From NCBI GenBank assembly GCA_902774055.1, contig CACYGX010000029.1, forward strand, positions 1 through 40,057: DNA of 40,057 nt, given 5' to 3'. This DNA is from an uncultured Bacteroidales bacterium. GTDB lineage: Bacteria; Bacteroidota; Bacteroidia; Bacteroidales; Muribaculaceae. Every line of letters begins with the position of its first letter. Positions within the stretch are counted from its first letter, which is position 1. A program made the translations under genes and the position numbers. Below, piece by piece: positions 9,090-16,086 of the stretch. Below the pieces are notes generated by a model. The model saw only the letters and a list, made by a program, of their open reading frames with translations, had not been told where the DNA came from and did no database searches.

Positions 9090-12000
9090 TTACCAGCTAC
9101 CTGTCAGCAGGTAGTCGATCAGTGCCGAGACATCGGCGATCGTTATGTCATCATCACCGTTACAATTGGCGGCATCCATATTGATTAAGGATTCGTCGCC
9201 CGTGAGCAGGTAGTCGATGAGTGCACTCACGTCAGCAATGGTCACTTCGGTGTCGCCATTGGCGTCGCCACGCAGGAAGTCAACCTCAGTAAATGTGGCT
9301 GTCACGAACACGTTGCATGCCGGCATCACAAACTGGTTATTCTGGTCCATGCTCACAATGAAGCCAGGTTCTTCGGGGGTGACGGTGATGCTCTCCAAGC
9401 GGTAACCCGGGTCGGGGGTGACGGTGAGCGCCACAACATCGTCGGCCTTGGCGCTAGTAGGAGCTACGACAGTGCCGTGCTCAATGGCGCCATCCACAGT
9501 GATGGTGTAATCGAAAGACGTGAAGTCAGCATAGATTTCCACCTTGACATTATAAAGTTCCACCCCTTCGGGCACGTCAAAGATGAAGTGGTATTCGGTA
9601 AGCTCCGTCTGGGACTCATCGGGGCCGAAGATGTCGAATTCTCCACCGGCCCGATATTCCTTTACAACTTGGCCTCCTTCACCTTGCGTGACATCCACCA
9701 GGCGGACGACGATATCATTCTTATTCACATAGTTGCCAAGATTGGGTTCTACAACGAAATACATGGGTTCGCCCTGAACGACACGCGCCCACCCGTAGTT
9801 CTCCATATCCTCCTCGTCGGGAGAACTCTTTGACTGCTTTTTAAGATCAGGCCGTTGGTGCAACAAAACCCTACCACGAGCAGTCACATAAGACCAGAAA
9901 CTTACTGGGTTCATTGGGGGAACACCATAGGCTGTGTCATCGAAAAGCGCTCCAATTTTCACATCGCACGGAGGCATGGTGAACTCGTTTTGAGTCATTT
10001 CTCCAATGAAGTAGCCATCAGAACGTGTCAAGACATAGTAGCTGAACGTGATAGCTAGATAATTGGAGTTCATATCGCGATTATTTCCCATTTGGATCAC
10101 ATCACCTATATGGGCATTGGTAGTACTTGTAGGAAAAATCAGCGGAGGAATAATGCCGGTATTAGCATCTCCAGCACTAATAGGAGGAGTAGGAGGTGAT
10201 GCGGATGTATTCGTAGCGGTTATATAGCCACCCCACCAATTCGTCATATCGAGGGCAAGTACGTAGTTGATCGGCAAGAAGACCGGAACCACCAGCACAT
10301 CGCAGTTGGGCATTGAGAAATCAGTGTTGTCGGGCGGATTCAACCAAAGACCTGTCAGTTGAGGACCCGGATAATTCCCCAAGTCATACAGCTCATAGTG
10401 ACTGAGGTAATAGCCACGATTAGTAGAAGTGACAATCATGTTGACAGCATCACCATAGTCTACAGGCTGATATGTTTGGGTAACGGGGTCGTACACTGGG
10501 AGAGTGCCCCCTATCCATGCCTCAGCTGTGCCACCATAAACATTCTGCACTTGAACTTTGTGCTGATTCTTCGCAAACTCCACCGAAACATTTACATCGT
10601 GGGGAGGCATCTGAAAGGTGTTGGTGGTGATAGCGACATTGTAAGCTGGATTATCAGCATCGCCCTGCAAAATATATTTTACAAAGTAATAGCCAGGATT
10701 GGGGGTATCCCACAATGTGACCATATCGTCCACGTAGGCTGTGTATGGCGGTGTCCCTCCCGTGACGCCAAAATTGCCGTCGGGGTTGGGTATAATGTTA
10801 ATATTGTATTGGCTGCGGTTGTAGTTCACCGTGACGGTCACGTTGCTAGGAGGCATGGTGAATTGATAGTAACCGTCTGCAACATATATAGTAGGCACCG
10901 TTCCACCACCATCGTCCCTAGTCACGGTAATCGAGTTAAAGGTGTAACCCGGATGGACGTCGAAGTATATGATGATAGTATTACCCGTTGTGTAGTCATT
11001 CGGATCAACAGGACTAACAACGTTCACATCGCCACCAGTGTTGCCATTATTGACAGGCGTTGCAACGGTAGTGATATTGTAGACTTGTGGAACGAACGGA
11101 TCTAACACTCTCACTGAGCCAGCAGGCATGGTAAACTGTCCGCTGGCATTCACCAGCACATCGGTGCCGTCGTCTTCGTTGATCACGGCGTATTGGTTGA
11201 ACATATAGCCCTGGGCAGGCACGTTGCTCAGCTGGACAGTATTGCCCATCGGAAAATCGAGACTTTGATAGTTTTGACAACTCATTAATGTATTCAGATC
11301 CTTGGCTGTCACTGTGCCATGGGACGGATCAACATCAACATAAAGCGAGAATGGCAACGGTGCGAAAGTCGGAATCAAGGTGATATCGCACGGCGGCATA
11401 TCAAAGTTCATTTCTCCGTTTATTAACGTCCTATTGAAGACTGTGTCATTCGCAACGATATCGACATGATCGAGAATATAACCTGGGTTAGGAGTGAAGT
11501 TCAATGCAATATCCTCACCAATGTGGGCGATATAGGGTGGCGTTAAGCCCTCTTGGCCATTGATACTATAGATACTCAAAGTGCCGTTGGGGTCACTATT
11601 GTTAATTGTAATGGTTAAGTTGACCAGATTGAAGTATGCCACCACAGTCGTCGGGTCAGAGGGCATGATGAACTCGGTATTCGGCAGCAGATTAACATTT
11701 CCCTGGTATTCCAAGTTAATGTAGTTAAGTTGCCAGCCCAGGTCAGGTGTCACTTTCAGCGTGATGGTGTCGCCTGTGCGGGCCATGATATTGTGCGGGT
11801 CAGGAAAGGCAATGGTGTCCAGAGGCTGACCGTTGATGAGCTTGACTTCACAATGACCGCTCCCTCCTCCTGTAAAGGAATTCAGTGGATATTCTATCCC
11901 CGTGAAAGTCACACTCACACGCACGTTGTGATCGTTGAGTGGCATCTGAAAGGTGTAATTCTCAGGAACTTGCGTCTCGGGTGGGCCAGTAACGGTGAGC

Positions 12001-12251
12001 GAGTCAACGAAGTCGTTGTTCTCATCGACCTCAATGACCACAATGTCCTCAATGAACAAATGGTAGCCGGGGTCGGGAGCCACGTTGATCGTGACAATAT
12101 CACCTGGACCAGGGTCTAAATTGTCCACGCCGACATTGCCATGCATCATGACCGGGTTCCATGGGTCTGGTTCAAGGAAAACATGTCCAGCCCACAACGT
12201 CATGGCACTCATGAGTGCCATGCACATCAGCAGTATCTTCTTTTTCATCAT
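9090..12251 (-). CDS. Large secreted InlB-like repeat protein with dockerin-like C-terminus
   Basis: 1053 residues with a signal peptide (KKKILLMCMALMSAMTLWAG). The body is about ten divergent modules of roughly 75-90 residues. Each has the pattern PGYxxxxxxV...FxMPxxxVxVxxxF, for example NPGYYFVKYILQGD, HPGYTFNSITVTRD and YQFTMPPSNVTVTVNYN, as in the bacterial repeat / divergent InlB B-repeat families. Residues ~993-1053 form a dockerin pair (RGDANGDTEVTIADVSALID, then CNGDDDITIADVSALIDYLL). One module (~790-920) deviates, with a charged stretch (KKQSKSSPDEEDMENYGWAR). It is probably an extracellular or surface adhesin-like protein; the ligand is unknown. It is monocistronic, with its own promoter and terminator. 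Confidence 0.85.
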   Translation of the reverse strand: MMKKKILLMCMALMSAMTLWAGHVFLEPDPWNPVMMHGNVGVDNLDPGPGDIVTINVAPDPGYHLFIEDIVVIEVDENNDFVDSLTVTGPPETQVPENYTFQMPLNDHNVRVSVTFTGIEYPLNSFTGGGSGHCEVKLINGQPLDTIAFPDPHNIMARTGDTITLKVTPDLGWQLNYINLEYQGNVNLLPNTEFIMPSDPTTVVAYFNLVNLTITINNSDPNGTLSIYSINGQEGLTPPYIAHIGEDIALNFTPNPGYILDHVDIVANDTVFNRTLINGEMNFDMPPCDITLIPTFAPLPFSLYVDVDPSHGTVTAKDLNTLMSCQNYQSLDFPMGNTVQLSNVPAQGYMFNQYAVINEDDGTDVLVNASGQFTMPAGSVRVLDPFVPQVYNITTVATPVNNGNTGGDVNVVSPVDPNDYTTGNTIIIYFDVHPGYTFNSITVTRDDGGGTVPTIYVADGYYQFTMPPSNVTVTVNYNRSQYNINIIPNPDGNFGVTGGTPPYTAYVDDMVTLWDTPNPGYYFVKYILQGDADNPAYNVAITTNTFQMPPHDVNVSVEFAKNQHKVQVQNVYGGTAEAWIGGTLPVYDPVTQTYQPVDYGDAVNMIVTSTNRGYYLSHYELYDLGNYPGPQLTGLWLNPPDNTDFSMPNCDVLVVPVFLPINYVLALDMTNWWGGYITATNTSASPPTPPISAGDANTGIIPPLIFPTSTTNAHIGDVIQMGNNRDMNSNYLAITFSYYVLTRSDGYFIGEMTQNEFTMPPCDVKIGALFDDTAYGVPPMNPVSFWSYVTARGRVLLHQRPDLKKQSKSSPDEEDMENYGWARVVQGEPMYFVVEPNLGNYVNKNDIVVRLVDVTQGEGGQVVKEYRAGGEFDIFGPDESQTELTEYHFIFDVPEGVELYNVKVEIYADFTSFDYTITVDGAIEHGTVVAPTSAKADDVVALTVTPDPGYRLESITVTPEEPGFIVSMDQNNQFVMPACNVFVTATFTEVDFLRGDANGDTEVTIADVSALIDYLLTGDESLINMDAANCNGDDDITIADVSALIDYLLTGSW

Positions 12252-12344
12252 GTGATAAAGGTTTATGGGTTAATAAATAATGAATTTTCTTGGAGACGTC
12301 ATGAGGGCGCAATACGCCCAAAAATCAATCATCTTGATTTTTTT

Positions 12345-12352
12345 CAAAATTA
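12345..12352 (-). promoter_or_regulatory. -7 promoter element for the InlB-repeat gene
   Basis: TAATTTTG on the minus strand, with CTTG 20 bases upstream. The leader is about 85-90 bases and contains a small hairpin (GGGCG-TATTG-CGCCC, 12305-12319). The rest of the 12252-12694 gene-free stretch holds the palindromic element B, the 12627 hairpin and AT-rich sequence; I see no ORF in it. Confidence 0.55.
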
Positions 12353-12482
12353 CTCTTTTTTATGGAAATTTTCAAGCAAATCGACAGAAAAATCGCGATT
12401 TTGATATCAATATTACTATTTTCGGCGGCATTCATTAACACATTGCCACGCGTCGCGTTGCTATTCAGCCAACTGGCATCAT

Positions 12483-12566
12483 GCTAAGCCACAAAGCCAC
12501 TAAGTTTTTTTTAAAAATTGCGAGCCTCTTGCGAGCAAATAGTATAATTCTTAGCGACTTAGCGTG
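12483..12566 (-). repeat. Palindromic MITE/REP-like element, copy B (inverted relative to A)
   Basis: On the minus strand it reads CACGCTAAGTCGCTAAG, AATTATACTATTTGCTCGC, AAGAGGCTCGCAATTTTTAA and ends in CTTTGTGGCTTAGC. It aligns over about 80 bases with copy A (8897-8974) in opposite orientation. The two copies bracket the InlB-repeat gene. Confidence 0.75.
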
Positions 12567-12626
12567 AAAATGGGTGAGATTGCGTGAAAAGCGTGATGCA
12601 AGATTGGTTATATGGTTATATGGAAA

Positions 12627-12666
12627 AACAACCCAGACAACTTTTTAAATTGTTGTCCAGGTTGTT
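12627..12666 (-). terminator. Rho-independent terminator of the glycine-zipper lipoprotein gene
   Basis: In the minus-strand transcript AACAACCTGGACAAC pairs with GTTGTCTGGGTTGTT (one G-U) around an A/T loop and is followed by TTTTTCC, a proper U-tract. It sits about 30 bases past the stop. The hairpin and about 30 flanking bases on its gene side are close relatives of the 8999-9037 region. Confidence 0.8.
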
Positions 12667-12694
12667 TATCAAGTTGTCTATGTTGTCTGAAAAG

Positions 12695-13345
12695 CTAACG
12701 GGTAGTGCGCAGTTGGAAGGAGCGCATGGTGTAGAGTTTATCACCATCCGATAAGCCGATGGAAAAATCGGCTGTACCATTCTTGAGTTTCTTGGTGGCG
12801 ATCACTTCGCTCTGGTAACGCACGGCCTTGCCTGGTCCCAGTTCCTTAACGATAGCGGTGGGCGACAGGTAAATCTCCTTGGTGCCGCTCACGGTGATGA
12901 CGGGAGCAATGTCGTACACATAGTCGCGCCCCGTGTTGCGCATGATGAACACCAGCTTAGCGTGCTCGTTGGCATCCAGAGCCCGGTTATTGTTCTCGTC
13001 AACAAAGCGCAATTCCTCAATCTCGATGTTGGCAAAGGGGCTGTAAGAATTGTTCTGACGGTAGTCGTCCACGCCGTAGTCATAGTAGTAATCGGACGAG
13101 CGGTAATTCCCGTCATCGGTCTTGGGGGCGGTTGCAGCGGCGCCGATAATGCCACCGACGGCCATACCTACCACTGTGCCTAAATCATGGCCACGTGGAC
13201 CATCGGCCATCCCTCCGATTGCCGAACCAAAAATGCCGCCAATCGAGGCACCCGTAGCGGTACCATAGAATTGTCCCATCGATTGGCAACTCGACAACAA
13301 CAGGACCGAAGCCAGCAATCCAGCAAAGACAGTCTTTTTGTTCAT
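12695..13345 (-). CDS. Lipoprotein with glycine-zipper segment
   Basis: 216 residues. A lipoprotein signal ends in LLSSC (Cys ~20). It is followed by a glycine-zipper region (~27-72: TGASIGGIFGSAIGG and VVGMAVGGIIGAAATA), a Tyr/Asp-rich linker (SSDYYYDYGVDDY), and a C-terminal beta-rich domain from ~108 (IEIEELRFVDENNNRALDAN, then VFIMRNTGRDYVYDI). The C-terminal part resembles domains that follow glycine zippers in Bacteroidota envelope lipoproteins. Likely outer-membrane anchored; function unknown. The next gene upstream is 105 bases away. Confidence 0.75.
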   Translation of the reverse strand: MNKKTVFAGLLASVLLLSSCQSMGQFYGTATGASIGGIFGSAIGGMADGPRGHDLGTVVGMAVGGIIGAAATAPKTDDGNYRSSDYYYDYGVDDYRQNNSYSPFANIEIEELRFVDENNNRALDANEHAKLVFIMRNTGRDYVYDIAPVITVSGTKEIYLSPTAIVKELGPGKAVRYQSEVIATKKLKNGTADFSIGLSDGDKLYTMRSFQLRTTR

Positions 13346-13414
13346 TTTCTCAAACTTAATATCTGGTTATACGGTTATCTCTTGAGCGGAGCATAAACGC
13401 CGCCAAGACACGTA

Positions 13415-13451
13415 TTAGCAATAATTGTGCCAACTCTGCTAAGAGCACAAT
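13415..13451 (-). other. Overlapping inverted repeats between the small exported protein and the lipoprotein gene
   Basis: ATTGTGC (13424-13430) pairs perfectly with GCACAAT (13445-13451), and TTAGCA (13415-13420) pairs with TGCTAA (13437-13442). The two stems overlap and exclude one another. There is no U-tract. This could be a weak terminator, a processing site or chance. Confidence 0.3.
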
Positions 13452-13879
13452 CACTTCTCACTATCACGGTTGAAGTCGGAGGGGGAAAAAGTCATGAGGG
13501 CGGTGTCTTCACTGCCTTGTGGCCGCAGGTTGACAACGATGCGACGGTCGGCCTCCACCATCATTTTCACAAAGCGGTTCCAGGGCTCACCATACATCTT
13601 GAGCTGCCTGATCCACAACTGTTTCACGTTGTCCTTATTACCCGACAACGATGAGAGAAACATCGACAGGTTAGACGGCAGTTGTATATCGACCAAGGCA
13701 TATCTGTCGCCGACCATAGTAAAGGAATTTACCGCCCACTTATCACCATAGGATATCGGGCACTTGTCGTTCAATTCCTCGACATACTCATCGACGCTGA
13801 CGGCCGTTGTATCCTGGGCATGAGCCATTATAGGAAACAACAACACAACGATCAGGAAAAACAGTCTGAAGCCGCTCAT
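13451..13879 (-). CDS. Small exported protein of unknown function
   Basis: 142 residues. A clear signal peptide (FRLFFLIVVLLFPIMAHAQD, cleavage after AHA). The mature part begins DTTAVSVDEYVEELNDKCPI and has alternating strands (YALVDIQLPSNL, ADRRIVVNLRP) but no motif I recognise. The region from ~73 on (SLSGNKDNVKQLWIRQLKMY) is probably helical. It lies 22 bases after the TerB-like gene and is probably co-transcribed with it. Confidence 0.7.
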   Translation of the reverse strand: MSGFRLFFLIVVLLFPIMAHAQDTTAVSVDEYVEELNDKCPISYGDKWAVNSFTMVGDRYALVDIQLPSNLSMFLSSLSGNKDNVKQLWIRQLKMYGEPWNRFVKMMVEADRRIVVNLRPQGSEDTALMTFSPSDFNRDSEK

Positions 13880-13901
13880 GGTCGCTAATCAATCAAACGA
13901 T

Positions 13902-14291
13902 TTACTCGGCACTCTCGGCATCCAGCTGGTCAATCACTCCAGCAATCATGCCGTCAACAATACTGCCGCGGTAGCCTAATGCCATTGCATAGAGTTTGCA
14001 GATGGCCATTTCGGCCTCGTCAAGCTCGCCGTCAATCATCATCATGGCAACCATGTCGCGCAAGTACGCCAACTTGGTCTCCTCGTCCTCGGGCAAGGTG
14101 ATATTGACACTGTCGGGGTCATCAATCACCTTATTAAATTCCTCGGGAGTGAGATTCTCACGAGATGCTACAGCAAGCAGCACGGCCATCTCCGAGTCGG
14201 TGACCTTTTCATCGGCCGAAGCCAGCATCACGAGGTTCTTGAGTTGTCCCAAGCGTTGCAAATCCTTACTGTTTTTGCTTTTTGTGTCCAT
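13902..14291 (-). CDS. TerB-like protein
   Basis: 129 residues, all-helical by composition. Two acidic repeats are typical of the TerB/DjlA-N fold: LVMLASADEKVTDSEMAVLL and AMMMIDGELDEAEMAICKLY. TerB domains bind metal and occur in tellurite-resistance and envelope-stress settings, but single-domain copies are widespread and mostly uncharacterised. No signal peptide, so cytoplasmic. It leads a probable operon with the small exported protein. Confidence 0.75.
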   Translation of the reverse strand: MDTKSKNSKDLQRLGQLKNLVMLASADEKVTDSEMAVLLAVASRENLTPEEFNKVIDDPDSVNITLPEDEETKLAYLRDMVAMMMIDGELDEAEMAICKLYAMALGYRGSIVDGMIAGVIDQLDAESAE

Positions 14292-14319
14292 TCTCTTAAA
14301 TGTTTATAATTTTTAATGG

Positions 14320-14327
14320 CAAAGGTA
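14320..14327 (-). promoter_or_regulatory. -7 promoter element for the TerB-like gene
   Basis: TACCTTTG on the minus strand, 28 bases before the ATG. It is divergent from the plus-strand element at 14350-14357. Confidence 0.5.
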
Positions 14328-14349
14328 ATGCTTTTTCATGAAGTTAGTG

Positions 14350-14357
14350 TAATTTTG
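14350..14357 (+). promoter_or_regulatory. -7 promoter element for the TPR-GNAT operon
   Basis: TAATTTTG on the plus strand, 22 bases before the ATG of the small TPR gene. No clear TTTG -33 box. Confidence 0.5.
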
Positions 14358-14379
14358 TCCCTATAAAACAAATAATAAA

Positions 14380-14664
14380 ATGAAAACCATACAAGAAATC
14401 AAAGAAATGCTCTCGCGCAGCGAGGGAGAAGCAGCGCTCGAAGCTGCCAACGAAATCGTCGAGAACAAGTCGGTCAACAAGGAAACCCTGGCAACAGCCT
14501 ACTACCTGCGCGGTAACGCCTACCGTCAGAACGGCAATGTGCGCATGGCGCTCAATAGCTATCTCGAGGCCATGGATCTTGACCCCAACGGTCCTGCCGC
14601 CGAGGCTTATCGCCACCTCCAGGAACTCCTCGACTACTATCACAAGGACTACTACAATCCCTAA
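14380..14664 (+). CDS. Small tetratricopeptide-repeat protein
   Basis: 94 residues. One well-formed TPR (ATAYYLRGNAYRQNGNVRMA, then LNSYLEAMDLDPNGPAAEAY) preceded by a helical hairpin and ending in an aromatic tail (LDYYHKDYYNP). No signal peptide; probably a cytoplasmic protein-binding module. The next gene starts 21 bases later. Confidence 0.8.
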   Translation: MKTIQEIKEMLSRSEGEAALEAANEIVENKSVNKETLATAYYLRGNAYRQNGNVRMALNSYLEAMDLDPNGPAAEAYRHLQELLDYYHKDYYNP

Positions 14665-14685
14665 GCTATCACAACCGCTATCAGC

Positions 14686-15570
14686 ATGATAATCTTCAGA
14701 CAAGAAAGACCCGAAGACTACCGCGAGGTGGAGAATCTGACACGCGAAGCATTCTGGAACGTTTATCGTCCCGGTTGCACTGAGCACTTTGTGCTCAACC
14801 AGTTCAGGAGTAACCCCGACTTTATCCCTGAACTCGACTTCGTGATGGAAGAGGACGGCAAAATCATTGGCCACGTGATGTATTCCAAAGCCGAACTGGT
14901 ACTCGATGATGGCACAAAACGCCCCTCGTGGACCTTTGGCCCGATTTGCATCCACCCCGACTACAAGCGTAAAGGCTATGGCCTGAAGTTGCTGAAGTAT
15001 TCATTGGAAAAGGCTCGTGAACTGGGCGTAGGCTTCTTGTGCATGGAGGGCAACATCGAGTTTTATCGTCTTGCAGGTTTTGACCTTGCCAGTAAATTAG
15101 GCATTCATTACCATGCTGAGCCGCGAGATGCCGTGGTACCGTACTTCCTCGCCCAAGAACTCATTCCCGGATGGCTGAATGGAATTGAGGCCACATACTG
15201 CCCGCCCAAGGGATATTTTGTCGCCGATGCGCATCCTGACGCTTTTGAGGCCTACGAGGCGACCTTTCCAGCCAAAGAGAAAGCCTTCATGCCTGGCCAA
15301 CTGCCTCAGTTCTGCCAGAGTTGCGGCATGCCACTGACCAGCAAAGACGACTGCGGGACCAACGCCGACGGTAGCATCAACTATGACTATTGTAAGTACT
15401 GCTATCAAGATGGTAAGTTCCTGCAAGACTGCACGATGGAGGAGATGATCGAGCATTGTGCCCAGTTTGTCGATGAGGTCAACAAGAACATGCCACAACC
15501 GATGACCCAGGAAGAATACAAGCAAATGATGCGCCACTTCTTCCCCATGCTCAAGCGATGGAGGTCATGA
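14686..15570 (+). CDS. GNAT acetyltransferase fused to a zinc-ribbon domain
   Basis: 294 residues. Residues 1-150 are a GNAT N-acetyltransferase with the acetyl-CoA loop ICIHPDYKRKGYGLKLLK (88-105). Residues ~205-290 match a putative zinc ribbon: FCQSCGMPL (C210, C213), then C223, and YCKYCY (C236, C239), followed by a helical tail (PMTQEEYKQMMRHFFPMLKR). This zinc ribbon is usually a small stand-alone protein or a C-terminal add-on. The fusion suggests a protein or nucleic-acid partner, but the substrate is unknown. Its TGA overlaps the next gene's ATG. Confidence 0.85.
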   Translation: MIIFRQERPEDYREVENLTREAFWNVYRPGCTEHFVLNQFRSNPDFIPELDFVMEEDGKIIGHVMYSKAELVLDDGTKRPSWTFGPICIHPDYKRKGYGLKLLKYSLEKARELGVGFLCMEGNIEFYRLAGFDLASKLGIHYHAEPRDAVVPYFLAQELIPGWLNGIEATYCPPKGYFVADAHPDAFEAYEATFPAKEKAFMPGQLPQFCQSCGMPLTSKDDCGTNADGSINYDYCKYCYQDGKFLQDCTMEEMIEHCAQFVDEVNKNMPQPMTQEEYKQMMRHFFPMLKRWRS

Positions 15571-16085
15571 TGGAAACCGATAGGCTCATATTACGTCCAT
15601 GGCAGGACAGTGACGCAGAAGCCCTTTTCAAGTATGCGTCGGACCCTGACGTGGGATCTCGTGCAGGATGGCCACCGCATCGCAGTATTAAGGAGAGCCT
15701 AGAAGTTATTCAAACAGTCTTTCACAACGACACTACCTGGGCCATTGAACTCAAAGAGAGTGGTGAGCCCATTGGCGCAATAGGCTATGGACCAGCATGT
15801 GACTGCAATCTGCCAGCCCGAGAAGGAGAGCCAATCGTCGGCTATTGGATAGCCAAGCCCTATTGGGGTCAAGGCATCTGCACCGAGGCGTTGAGGCTGA
15901 TGCTGGGGCACATCCGTGCAACGGCCGATATTCCATCATTAATCAGCGGTCACTTTATCGACAATCCCGCATCGGGGCGCGTGATGGAAAAATGCGGATT
16001 TATACCCACAGGCGAGACCTGTATTGATGAGAATCAATACCAAGGCAAGGATCGACCTATCAGGGTGTTAAGATTAATTCTTTGA
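15567..16085 (+). CDS. GNAT acetyltransferase, RimJ/RimL-like
   Basis: 172 residues from ATG 15567 (MMETDRLILRPWQDSDAEAL). ATGs at 15558, 15567 and 15570 are possible; GGAGG at 15560-15564 best fits the last two. Motifs: TDRLILRPW, WAIELKESGEPIGAIGYG, VGYWIAKPYWGQGICTEAL (acetyl-CoA loop) and NPASGRVMEKCGF. Typical of the Acetyltransf_3 group that acetylates protein N-termini or small molecules. Translationally coupled to the GNAT-zinc ribbon gene. It converges on hflX with a single base between the two stops. Confidence 0.9.
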   Translation: MMETDRLILRPWQDSDAEALFKYASDPDVGSRAGWPPHRSIKESLEVIQTVFHNDTTWAIELKESGEPIGAIGYGPACDCNLPAREGEPIVGYWIAKPYWGQGICTEALRLMLGHIRATADIPSLISGHFIDNPASGRVMEKCGFIPTGETCIDENQYQGKDRPIRVLRLIL

Positions 16086-16086
16086 A

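Noticed and set aside
13902-14291. Tellurite-resistance operon
   Set aside because: Only a single TerB-like protein is present; no TerC, TerD or other ter genes.
14344-14955. Minus-strand open frame of ~200 codons
   Set aside because: It lies antisense to the small TPR gene and the GNAT gene, both of which have clear family motifs.
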